NCBI RefSeq assembly: GCF_001949145.1
Contig: NW_019091652.1
Location: 201,491-244,359 of the forward strand
Length of the DNA stretch: 42,869 nucleotides
From: Acanthaster planci
Lineage: Eukaryota; Echinodermata; Asteroidea; Valvatida; Acanthasteridae
Direction of reading: 5' to 3'
Shown here: positions 21,789-33,700 of the stretch, one piece after another
Position numbering within the stretch: position 1 is the stretch's first letter
Layout of the letters: each line of letters opens with the position of its first letter
Notes under the pieces: generated by a model
Seen by the model: only the letters and a program-made list of their open reading frames with translations
The model's database searches: none
What the model was told of the DNA's origin: nothing
Made by a program: the position numbers and the translations under genes

Positions 21789-24701
21789 TAATGGCCAATC
21801 AGTTGCCTAGGCCAATTTTGAATAGCAACCGTTTATTGACCACTTGTTTCCCCCAGGTACCAGGTAAAACCATTGTAAGACTGTCACTGATCAAACTTGG
21901 CCCTACCTGTATTTGCATGTATAGACAAAACCAGTGATCATTGAAATGGTGTAACTGGTCACTTGTAGTGGTTCTCACCAATTGCGGTATCACAGGACCT
22001 GTTTCTTTCACATGCATCTTGATCAGTGATCCTTATGCTAGATGGCACCATCCATTAAGCAGGTTTTGGTGTCTGTAAACGTATGCGGATCACTGATGGT
22101 CATCCAGATCATAATTATTGTATGGAGCCACCATTTTGTGACGTAATACTACCATTAAAGATGGCCATCGGAAACGTCAAGTGAAATTTACACTATGCGT
22201 TCATACAACAGTGTGCATAATTGTAGCAACATGTATGAAGACTTTAGTGTCGCCATGAGGTGGTATTGGTACTTGGTAGGGTAATTAAAGCTCTCTTCAT
22301 GGGCAGGAGGACTGCACACAACACCTGCAGTCAATAGTGGATGGTTCAAATAATTGTCAGGAACATTTGTGGAGATAGGGGTGTCCCTTGCAGCATTCGT
22401 ATATATACTTTTACATTAACATTATATTCAGTGACAGTAACAGTCCCATTAATGGGCTTCAGGCACCGGACTGCCTCTGTACCGTTGGTCCTACATTCGT
22501 GTGATATAAAAAGTGGTCAGACACCGACCAAATTAATTTTTTTGAAATCTGCTCATTTTGTCACATTCGGAAGTACCATTAACTTCTTAACACCAAAGGA
22601 AGCATTCGCTGCTAGGTGACAAGTTTTCAAAACCCCTCATTACCTAGAAATTTGGAAGATAATTTCACTGCTTTGTAGGCGTCTTACATTGTGACCAGGC
22701 CTATAAAAACTGCCTGTAAGGCCAGTACTGGTAAGGTGTGGACTTCTGACTGGGACATGGTAGTGTGATTTCGTTCTCTATGTATTTGCTTTGGTTTTCT
22801 GAAAGTTAAGTTTGTTAATTTGCACCACCAGCATGTTTCTGGAACAGTTCAGTGGCCTATGCAGTCTTAATGTACATGTATGTATGTTTGAATTTATTAC
22901 TCCTTTTGTCTTTCCTGAAGTTTGCCACCTTGCCCTGACTACGATGTTGTTTCCCCGTAGTCATCCCCTATCCACTCACTGGCACATTCTTTGCTGTACC
23001 GTGGAAAAAAATGAACAGATTAAAAGAATGGATTTGGTTGACATCTGACCACTTTCATGAGCGTGGAGCCCAGGGTACGGAGGCAGTTTAGTACCTGGTC
23101 CCCATTTATGGGGTTATGACCGTAATAAAAGGCATGATGGTTTAGAAATATGGTGCATTTTCCTTTCAAAACTGTAGTGATTGGTTTGGCAGGCTTTCAT
23201 GTTGCTGTAGCTGTGTCATTATTTGTAAATAAAATTAGAATTTCTCAGTAATTTGGAGCAAACATCCATAGACAGCTTTGAGTAATGTTTATTCAGTAGT
23301 TTGTGATGTTCAACCAGTCCTTAAATTTACTTCATTATCAAGATCAAAACACACTCAATATCCCTATTTCCTTGTACATTTACTGTAAAACTGACATTGT
23401 TGCAAACAGTCGAGTAAAAGCCATGCTTTTTGTAGTTACTAATTTTAATTCAACCGTGCCACTTTATAAATGTAGAGAAATACAAAGAAGAGATTTTGCA
23501 GACAACACTGGTTCACACATACAGGTATTAATCCTCATGCATGTGCATGGTTTCCTACTGGTTCTCATTTTTTTTTCAGAAATGCATTGTTAACATTCAA
23601 AATGTTTTACATTATTTAAATTACCTACATGCATTAAATCTTCATGCACATGTTGTATCTAAATTACTGTATGCCGTACTTCAGCTTTTAGGAAAATTAA
23701 ATCTTTCTTTTGAATTAATACTGCGTGTGATGAGACTCTATCTTTTACATTTTTGGAGTCAACATGCCTAAGCAACAGTGATGTACTTTTTTAGTCTACA
23801 CAGTCTAAGTTGTCAATCTTAATTCGTGAGCAAAAAGTAATATATTCGTCTTTCCGTACCCTCATGTCAGATTACTACAATCAAAGAAAGGTGTTAACTC
23901 CTCAGCAGAAAGTGTTTAGTCTTGAGGATCTTGCAGATAACATAACCAGTTTTGCATGCAACTTGGACCATGACAAAATATGAGGAAATTCCAGTCTGTA
24001 CAAGCTTTGTTCAGTGTTTTTGAATTTCAGTGACATGAGTGGGAAGTTAAAACGAGGAAATCAGCCGACTGGAGGAAAAGTTGCATACCTAACTAATGAA
24101 ACAGGTTATGACAGCATTCTATACTTGTGAACTTTAGAAAGTATAGAAATGTACAGAATGTTAACTAATTGCCATTTACCACCTGTCAGTGAAGTTTCAA
24201 TATTTGTCCAAACAGTTTTTATACAGGTTTCTACTGCCTATTAACTTAAAAAAGCAACTCATGCAAATTTCTGAAACAAAGCAAACCTTTAAACATTCAC
24301 AAAACATGGTAACTTAATTGAAACTCATTTTCAACAATAAAACCAAAGATCATGCTCAGTTAAACAAATGTGGTTAAATGTTACTTGTTACATGTAGATT
24401 GACTTAGAGTAAGTCAAGTTTTTCCATTCAGTCTGAAATATGAAGATGAAACCAGACAGCATTTGCAGATATCAGTACATTTAAAAGAACCATGTATTTT
24501 GCTGATGCACAACCTTACTGAAAACCGCCTACATGTATGTACAACGGTAGAAATGAAACATGCAAAAACATACTGTTTGGTAAAGAGTCTATATACATGT
24601 ACAAGATCATGATAAACATTTTTACATGAGTGCCAACACAAAACTCAGATGAGAATATTAGTCTTAAGATGATGTTTCTATCAATAACTGGACCAGGTGA
24701 C
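21789..24701. other. intergenic / 3' UTR region between convergent CASP and SPAG5
   Basis: No coding exon is recognised. The left part is probably CASP 3' UTR; an AATAAA at 23228-23233 is a candidate end. On the minus strand the AATAAA complement at 23288-23293 is the nearest candidate I saw for SPAG5, about 1.4 kb past its stop, so the two transcripts may nearly meet or overlap tail to tail. Short open frames here have no recognisable domain. Confidence 0.5.
23228..23233 (+). promoter_or_regulatory. candidate CASP poly(A) signal
   Basis: AATAAA 1.44 kb after the CASP stop codon, inside an AT-rich stretch. Unproven. Confidence 0.3.
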
Positions 24702-24773
24702 TCAAATGAGTAGTTCCCTCAAGGCAGACATGTTTGGATCAAAATCACTTGATGCAGGAATTTTCTCCATTAA
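24702..24773 (-). CDS. SPAG5: SPAG5-like terminal exon
   Basis: 23 codons plus TGA at 24704-24702, acceptor TTTTACAG. It encodes LMEKIPASSDFDPNMSALRE then LLI. Length and pattern resemble the short post-coil end of vertebrate astrin (L..IPE.......LQGLL). Confidence 0.75.
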   Translation of the reverse strand, partial: LMEKIPASSDFDPNMSALRELLI

Positions 24774-27700
24774 CTGTAAAATACAAACAAATGAAAAAAG
24801 ATCGCTAACTTTACATACAATGCAGTTGAGAAATCAGGGTTGAAACTAGGGAAACAATGCTATCACTATTTCAGCGAAGCAAACCTTAAGAAGGTTTGAA
24901 CAAGGGACCCTACCAATACTACCATTCCTTATGTGACCTTGGGCCAATAATTGGACAACAGCTGATTTTGATAAGCTTATTTGTCCTTTTTTCACACCTG
25001 CCAACTTCGCAACATGACGGCTGTAGAAATCAGACATTTTCCTTTTTAAATTCATGGCGAAGTTCGTTCTCTCAGATTTTGTCCAGACTTTTCATGGTAT
25101 GTTGATACTTAGCACATAAATGTTTGCAGTGGCTGATGAGCAACAAACAACATTATGTTACATTATGAAATGTGGACGTTATTTTCTTGGTACAGTATTT
25201 TTTGTTTTGGCATGTGAAGTGTTCAAATGTTGCATATTTTTCCAGAAATGTAAGAGTAACATGTGCATGGTATTATGACTGTACTGATATTTTACAAAAT
25301 CCATGTTGTGGAACAAAATTTTTTACTTCAGTACTGATCCATTCATTCAAATGAAAAAATGCGGAAAATCGTGACAGGTTGTTGAGTAAGGTTGTTTTTG
25401 TATTGAATATTATGACTGGCAGTCACCTGTTTGCAGTGATCAAATAGTTCATCCAGACGATACACTTCAGCATCTGCCTTATGCCAATTGTCTTCCAACA
25501 CACGCATCTGAAAAGATAATCCAATTCCAAATCGTTTAACATTATTCAGAAGTAAAACAGGTTTTTCGATTTATAAGCACATGTCCTGACCTAATACATG
25601 TACAAGTGAAATGAAGTTGCTAATCCAATTTTAATTTACTCAAATAGAACCTCTGTCCAATTTAGGGCAAGTTAGAGCAACAACTGAAGTTAACTTATTC
25701 AGCAATTGTCACTCAAGCAAACAATCTATTCTAGCATTTGGAACCAGGCCATAGGATACACCTTCATCAATAGTCTTTTCACAGTCAAGTACACATAAAA
25801 GTAAAGCACTGACCTGAAATCAATTGAATCAGGTGAGAGAGACTTTTAAGAAAAGGAGAGTACAAAATGAAGTTGGGATTTGCAAAAATGGTTTGATCAG
25901 CTTGGTTTGAGTGGGATAGTTCTACAGGTGCACATTAATAAGAATGGTCAGTGGTCGAACTGTATTGAGAAGTGATTGATCAGTGGTCTAAAAGCGTAAT
26001 CACGGTACAACTTGCCCCTGGCTGTTCTAAATTTGTTCGATACATGTACAAAGATAACAATAACCCTCACTGGCGACTGGCCATTTCAACTACATGTTAG
26101 TGCAGAACGCTGACGCAAAGACTATACATTCAAATACAAATAGCCCCATCCTTTACACCTAAGAGCCTACATATATACATGTATAATGTTCCCCAGTGAC
26201 ATCATTGCTATATAAAACACCCCATCCATTTTCAATGCACAGATTCTATGGGCAATGCCACTCATTCTGTAAGCAGGCACAGAATCTTTGTTTTACTTAC
26301 ATGTTTGGTAGCTCGTGTGTTCAGTCTTTCATAGTGTTCCTGACGATCAACCAAGTGAGCACGCAACTTTTCTAACTGCAAAATCAACGTCAGACCTCAA
26401 AAAATTACAAGAAACTTTGATGTACACTATCACCATCATGCAGTTTTCATTTTACACTTCCCTGTTTGCCACAAAAACTTTGAATAAATAATTTAAATAC
26501 CTACATCAATTTTTAGAGTATGTTTACCAGAAAAGAAACTAGATGTCTGCAAGAAGAAGCCAGCAAGGAAGATTATAGGATGGAGGGAATTTTGCCCTGA
26601 GATTGAAGTCTCAACAGTGAGACATCTAAATACCCTATTTTAATTTGTAATGTTAATCAACTTTAAGACTACGTTTTTCATCTGTGACTGGTTACCTCTC
26701 CATCATTATTGGGATTGAAATTGCTGTGCCATCAGTTTGAAGAACACTGGTTTGAAAACTCCTTAACAAGAGATTTCTTACCTCTTTTTTGAGGCTGAGA
26801 TTTTCCCTCACTAGATCGCTGTTAACTGCTAGTGGCTGTGATGTCATTCCTTCATCTACTGCATCTTCATTACTGGATTGAGAACAGCCTAACAAAATGG
26901 TGTCTAGTTGTTCTTGCAATAGGCTCTTCTCCCTCTGGGCAATTCTCAAAGTACTTGTTAGTTTGGCAGTCTCACGCTGGAGTTTCTGTTTTAATAGCAA
27001 ATAGGAACTTTATGATGACACCAGGGAACACTCAAACTATAAAGAGGACTATTTATGAGTAAATTGCACAAAGTGAAAATATAATAAGTCAAGTTAGCGG
27101 TCAGCTTTGGTAGTTACATGCACATGTAGTTGGTGTGTTCTAAAACACAATTTCTTAGGTCACAGTTTAAGTTTTTCTTTGAAAGCATTTTTGTGTGGTA
27201 CAAAATCTCTATGCATTTGGATTGTTATAAGCAAATGACAAGTCAGTTTTTCAGTCAAAGAACATCACTGACCTCAATGGTTGACTTTTGGTCAGAGAAT
27301 CTTCCTAAGTTTTCAGCCATGGCTTGTAGTCGCTGCTGGGCATAGTGTAGGGCTTGCTGCTGCTCAGTCAGTGATGCGTTGCTATTAGCAACTTCCTGAC
27401 GCAGTCGGCGCTCCTGCATCTCAGATTGATGCAGCTGCTCATGAATGATGCATAGCTCACGGTCATACTGCCCCTGTGATTTCTGTAGTTTATCTTTAAG
27501 CTGTGTCCTGTAAAAGACATATTGATGGAAACAGTGTTTAAATAAAGATGCATGTAGAATAGATTATGGAAATTGCCATTCCACGTCTTGACACTTTGTG
27601 GGTAATCGAAGCCAAGAGGTACATGTACATGTGGTGGTAAGAAAATTTCTAAAACCACACATGACTTATTCTAAAAATACAGCTGTGGCAAGTATCAATT

Positions 27701-30700
27701 ACCTTGTACTACGAGAGGAATTTATTAATCACTTGGTTTAGGAGAGAATTAAAACTTTTTGCTGTAGGTACATTTTTATTTCTGCAGGGATACCGGCCAG
27801 GTTGTTTTCCAAAGCCTGGAAATACAGCCAGAGAAGCCTAAATATACCCTGTGAAGTCCTGAAAGTAGCCCAAGCTTTGCAATAAAAAGCTGTAATGTTT
27901 TGTCAGAACACAAGCATCTCTGCTTTAGGTCATATATTACCAGGTATGGACACAGCTTACCTTTTCTGATTCAGATCCTTGACTACTGACTCTAAGGTCT
28001 CATTGCGGGCCAGTAACACCTTCATCATCTGTCCAAAGATTGTCTTCACTTGCTCAACCTGTTCTATCAAGGCTACACTGTTATCTGTTCTTTCCTTCAA
28101 CACTTCCTCTGTGGTACATGCACTCTTGTTGGTTGATTTCTGTACAGAGATAAATGCACTACTTCCTGAAGCACCAATGGTGAGCTTGGTTTCGGGACTT
28201 GGGCTACGAGGCAGTTGTTTACCCGAGTTACATGGATTTTGCTCTGTTGCTGTGTCTTCATCATTGATATCTTTCTCTTTGGAGTGGACAGCACTAAGGA
28301 TAGAGGCCACCAGGGAACTGGAAGGAAAAAGGGCTTCTGTTTGTGACACTGACTTGGTTTTGATGCCGAGTTCAGAAGCTGCTTGTGGTAGAGATGCCTC
28401 GTTACTCAACTAGAAAGAAAACAAAATATTTAATCAACTGTGGTCTACTTGTAGGGCTCAAAAATGTCTTCGTAGCTGTATTTAAGCTACATGCACCAGA
28501 GAGGCTGTGACAAATTCACAGACAATACTTGGCAATGCGACATAAGTGAAGAAATAACTGATCTAAAAGTGGTAACCTTAGTTTGACAGACATGTACACA
28601 AATATGAGATAAGTACATGTACAAGTAATGTAATACAAGTACATGTAAGCTCAGTCAGACCCATGCTAACATTGTTACCTAGAACAATTAAGATTCATGT
28701 ATGATTGAACTGACTAATTGAACCCAAATTTTGTAATGTGAAACCTAGATGAATGAGGGGGTAAACTTTTTTTCCAATCTCAGGAATGCCTCAAGCTTTG
28801 AAGCATTGTACTACTTTGAATACAAGCAGCTGTATTAACATGACTGTGCTTCCATTACAGTCAAACATCATTAATAAGAGCACCGTTAATGCAGCATGCA
28901 TCTCAAACAAGTGAATTTGTAGATCCCAACCCTTTGTTCTTCATTCTTTTCTTTCCTGATCATACAAGGTTTCTGCTATAACAAGGTACATGTACATGTA
29001 ATGTGCAAAGTTTGAAGGATCTTTTATTAACTAGGTTTGAGTGTACACCATTTTTGTAAAGAATGTTAACATGCTCTAAAAAATGTGCATTTATATTAAG
29101 CCTAGACCCAGCGTAAAGCTGATATTCTTGTTCCCAACATTTCTAGTCAGGATTGAGACTAGTACATTACCTGCTCACGCTCTTTGCTTGTGTTGAGACA
29201 ACTGTGTATACCTTGCATCTTCTGTAGTAGTGCTGCCAATCCATCAGAAGCGTCTCTCATCTCAGTAGCCTGGTTGAGTAGCATCCAATGAGCATGGGCC
29301 TTGGTGTTATCTAACTCACTCTGGCAGGACTGAAGCTTCTCACTGCAACAAAACCAGTTTTATAAAAAAGAAAAGCTCTTTATATGCACATAAAGCTTCA
29401 GTTGGATGGCTGATAGTTGTGCCAGTGAACTGTCTTTATGTTATAGTTTGATACAAATCAATGCCCAGAATATTTACAAGCTAGCTGTAATCTTTTCTTC
29501 CCCTTTTTTTTTTTACAATGAAATGTTTCTCACTAACCTTAAATTTTCTGTGGCACCTTTCCACTGTGATCCTACCTCCTCAGCATTGGATAGTGCCATT
29601 TTAAGGCGAGACAGTTCCAAGTTAGTGACTTGGAGTTGGTCTTCTACTTCACGGGCTGACTCAACAAGGGCCACTCTCTCCTCCTCAAGGAATTCAATGC
29701 TTTCCTTGAACTGCTTGCGAAGGGTCTGTAATGATGTCAATGTGATTTCAAGTACATGTATTAAAAAATTCGACAAAACCAAGTCATGCCTGCATTGGTG
29801 TTCACTTAGGGTTATGCTTTCTCAAATCACTCAATGTGGGAATGACTTACAGATACTGAGGAAATCAAGTTGGTGCAATGATACATGTACTTTTCTCCCC
29901 TTCCACCTCTGTAATCTGGGATCAAGCCCAGGCCAGCATTGAGTATTTAGTCTGTACATCCGACTCCACATATGTAGGTTTATCCGGAACATTTGTTTGC
30001 AGTTTTCCTACAACCTCTTTTTCCCCAAAAGCCCCCATGGAGAACAATTTATGACTAATTAATAGGGCTTTAGCCTATACCCTTCAACCTTAAACCCAAA
30101 TCATAGGAATTCAATTTTACCTGCATCTGGTTTGCCATCCTTTGTGCATCTACTCTTGCCTCTCTATTCATCTCCAACTCTGCCTTCAAATTGTCAAGTT
30201 CCTTTACTTGTTGATTTAATATCTCATTATTTCTTTCAAGCTCGGACTGCAGCAAAGCAATGAGATCTTGGCTTGCAGAAAGTTGCTGCTTCATGCTAGA
30301 AATAACATCAAGGAGTCTGTAATGAACAAAAGCGTATGACAGAAAAGATATGCCTTGACACCACTGGACTTATTCACAGCTTGTGGTAGACTTAGAGCAA
30401 GTGCCGATGTGCAAGCTCCACACATCGGCACTTTGCACAGTGTTGATGCAAGCCTCACACATCGGCACTTTGCACAGTGTTGATGCAAGCTCCACACATC
30501 GGCCCTTTGCACAGTGTTGCACTCTTGTCACAACTGTGGAAAGTCTTCTAAATGTCAAGGTGATTCTTGCTGGAAGATAACATTGTGTGCTAAAGGAAAG
30601 GTACCATCAACAGTTGTCTCTCCCAATGAAGACTTGTGAGAACAGTAATTGTTCTCACACCCAAAACTGTTGAGGACATTGCTAATGAGGCTGAGAGTGT

Positions 30701-33700
30701 TGAAACAATTGCAGAACCTTGCATAATGAATCGTTTATCTGCAGATGATGAATGCTTCCATGAAGTTGAGAATATTTCTTGTAAGTCTTGATAACTGTTT
30801 CAATAAAGATGCCCTTACTCAAGCCACAAAGCTTCGAGAATGAGTTTAAGAGTGTTGGATTTAATGCAACATAATGACGTACATGTAGACTGCACTGTAC
30901 TGCTTCATACCTCGTGTTCTCCAGCATTAGATTCTGAATGTTGACTTCTGTCTGTGATTTGAACACTTCCACCTCTGCCACACAATCTTGCCACTGTTTA
31001 CCCTGAAGAGCTAAGGCAGCCTCCATGGTAGACTCTTTCAGGAAGTAATTAATGCTTTCCTGTCGTAACTCCTCATTCTTGGTTTTGGAAGTCTCGTAGT
31101 TATCTTTATAATCAAGTAATTCTAGTTGAGGAAAAATTAATACAGCTTGAAAAAAAAACCTACAAGGAACATCTTTGCAAATTAACCACTTCATGCCGGG
31201 CATTTTTCAATGTTGATGATGCTGGGCCGGCATGACTATCATTTTTTCCGTTTCCAAAATCCTTCAAAAATTCATCATTTCATTTAACGGTCGTTCATAG
31301 CCGCACGAAGTAATCTTTAGGCACTACTNNNNNNNNNNNNNTCGCTGCGATGGTGGAGCGCTTTTGTCCCCAGTGGTAATCCGCTTGCTCTAAATGCCCC
31401 AAATCCTGGTATACGGTTTCAAAACAAAGCTGGATTATCACCACTTTTGAGAGTGAAAAATGTCGGTAATGCCCAGCAGCCTGGTCTTTTGTTCGGAGTA
31501 CGGTCTTTTGTTACAGGGCCCTGTTTCCTTTGAGTTCAGAGACCCCAGCCACGCATATAAACCATACATCTCCGATCCCGGAGTCCCCGGCAGGAAGTGG
31601 TTAAAGATATTTATACAAATGAATAAACAGACTGTAACAAATGGTAACAAGCCTGCCAATGCAACCACCATGACACTGATGAAAAACTCAAGGAGGAAAT
31701 AAACACGTGCAATTTAAACTTCCTTCAAAGGGAGGTCCAGTAGACAGAAAGAGTTGGACGGAACATTTGACTTAAATAACAAAAGCTTATGATTGAACCC
31801 GTTGAAATCTTTGAAACAATTAGAGTTTTACCTGAACAACTCCCTAATCATTTACATGTGACCGCTTTTGTATGAGCATGTCTAATCCCAGCAGGACTGT
31901 TAATATTTACATCATTGTGTCTAACCAGCCTACAGATACCAGCCAATATAAACTGACCAATCTATCTGCCATGTTTTCTCATGAAGTACTTACCTAATCT
32001 TGTACTTCGTAGCTCCAACTTGATTTCATCCAGTGTTTGTGATGTTTCATTTAACTCTTGCAGCAGCTGATCTTGACACTTCAGGGCCTCTTTCTCTGCA
32101 CAGATGGTATCATCTAGCTGTGTCTGAAGACATTGCTGCTCTTCCTCTGCTATCTGTAACTGCTGTCTTAGCTGCTCATTCTCTGTCTTAATCTGATTCA
32201 CATGATCAACGATTTCCATCCGCTAAAATGGAATAAAAGCATAACTGAATTTGTAGGAAATCTTTCTCTTATGCCGGGACTTTGAATTACAAATTCAATT
32301 CCTATTCATTCTTTTAGAATCTGCCAAAAGAGAAACAAAAAGCTGAAACAGTCCACCTGTTTTGTTTTAATTACTGTAAGGTTTCAGTGCACAAACCACA
32401 AATATAAATGAAATAATTTCAACAAAAGGGACATCAACAAACTGGAATCTCAGTACAGGAAGCATGATTAGGGGCTTACACTTACACAGTGTGGCAAAGA
32501 CAGACAGTTTCAATAAAAAGCGTGTATTCAGAAATGCCAAATATCTGCTAACGAATATGTAAATGCACCTCTTGTTCGAGTTCATCTTTTTTGTCCATTG
32601 TCCTGTTAAAGAGGGCATTTACCAGGCTGTAAGCTTCCTCGATACATCCAAATTGTTCCTATCAAAAAAGGAAATATTATACTTCACCACTGTGACAAAT
32701 CATTTGATTTCATAAATTTCAGGCTTTTGCCTGATGAAACAGCAGCAGTTCATACGTTCACGTTGGATAGTTTGGCGTTTAATAATTTATTCTGACCATT
32801 AAACAAGGCTGTCCAGTTTTTAAACAAACAGCTTTCTTTAAATTTGAGAAAGGGGAATACCCTGTCTCTATATTACACAGGGTATGACAAAGATATAAGA
32901 CCTACATGAAGGTGTAAGCAGTGTCAGTCAGAAATCCGAAGTTGTCACTACATGTACTTGAATTTCTGCTTCCTTATCCAGATGTTTGTTCCACTCATTG
33001 TTCTCTTGATGAGTTGATTATTGGCAACCATTTAAGTGCATCTCTTGCATTGGGTAATATATGCTGAAAATGTGGACTTTTTAATGTCTATTATACACTG
33101 TCCCTGTAGAGCAATTTTAACCTCTCAATACCTGAATTTCTGCAGCCCTTTGCAGTGTGTCCTTCAAGTCAGTGTAGGCCTGTATCTCTGTCTGCAGTTC
33201 AGCAATGGTAACTATAGCTCTCTTGTAGTGAGACTCATAGTTGTTCTTCTTATAGAATGCATGGATCTCAGACACCTGCAATGTGAAGTAATAATTTCAA
33301 AACCTGAAGCAAGAATGGAGCATGTTTCATTAACCCTAACCTTCCCCAACCACCCAGAATTAAACAGTAGTAAAGTGTTTAATTCTGTGGGGATAGGTCT
33401 GGTGGGCCCATAACAGCTGGCTTTTGCATTGGGTTGGGCATACCTCAGAAAAACAAAGTCCAACAGCCTCTGTGCACATGGGACTTTAACTTTCTGTGAA
33501 TGGGGAAGGTTAGGGCCAGGAACCCTTGGGGGTTAGGGTTAATAAAAATGAGGAAAAGCAAAGTGCACATATATTCTAGAGTGTTTCAGTAAACTTTCAG
33601 AATGTCAGAGTTGACTTACCGGTAGTGATGATTTGCCATGGCAATACACGTACATGAAATGTTAGAGGGTTGCATATAATACACACCAAGTATGATCCAC

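Noticed and set aside
22341-23771. Several 76-96-codon open frames between CASP and SPAG5
   Set aside because: No domain, no splice partners, AT-rich composition; best explained as UTR or intergenic sequence.
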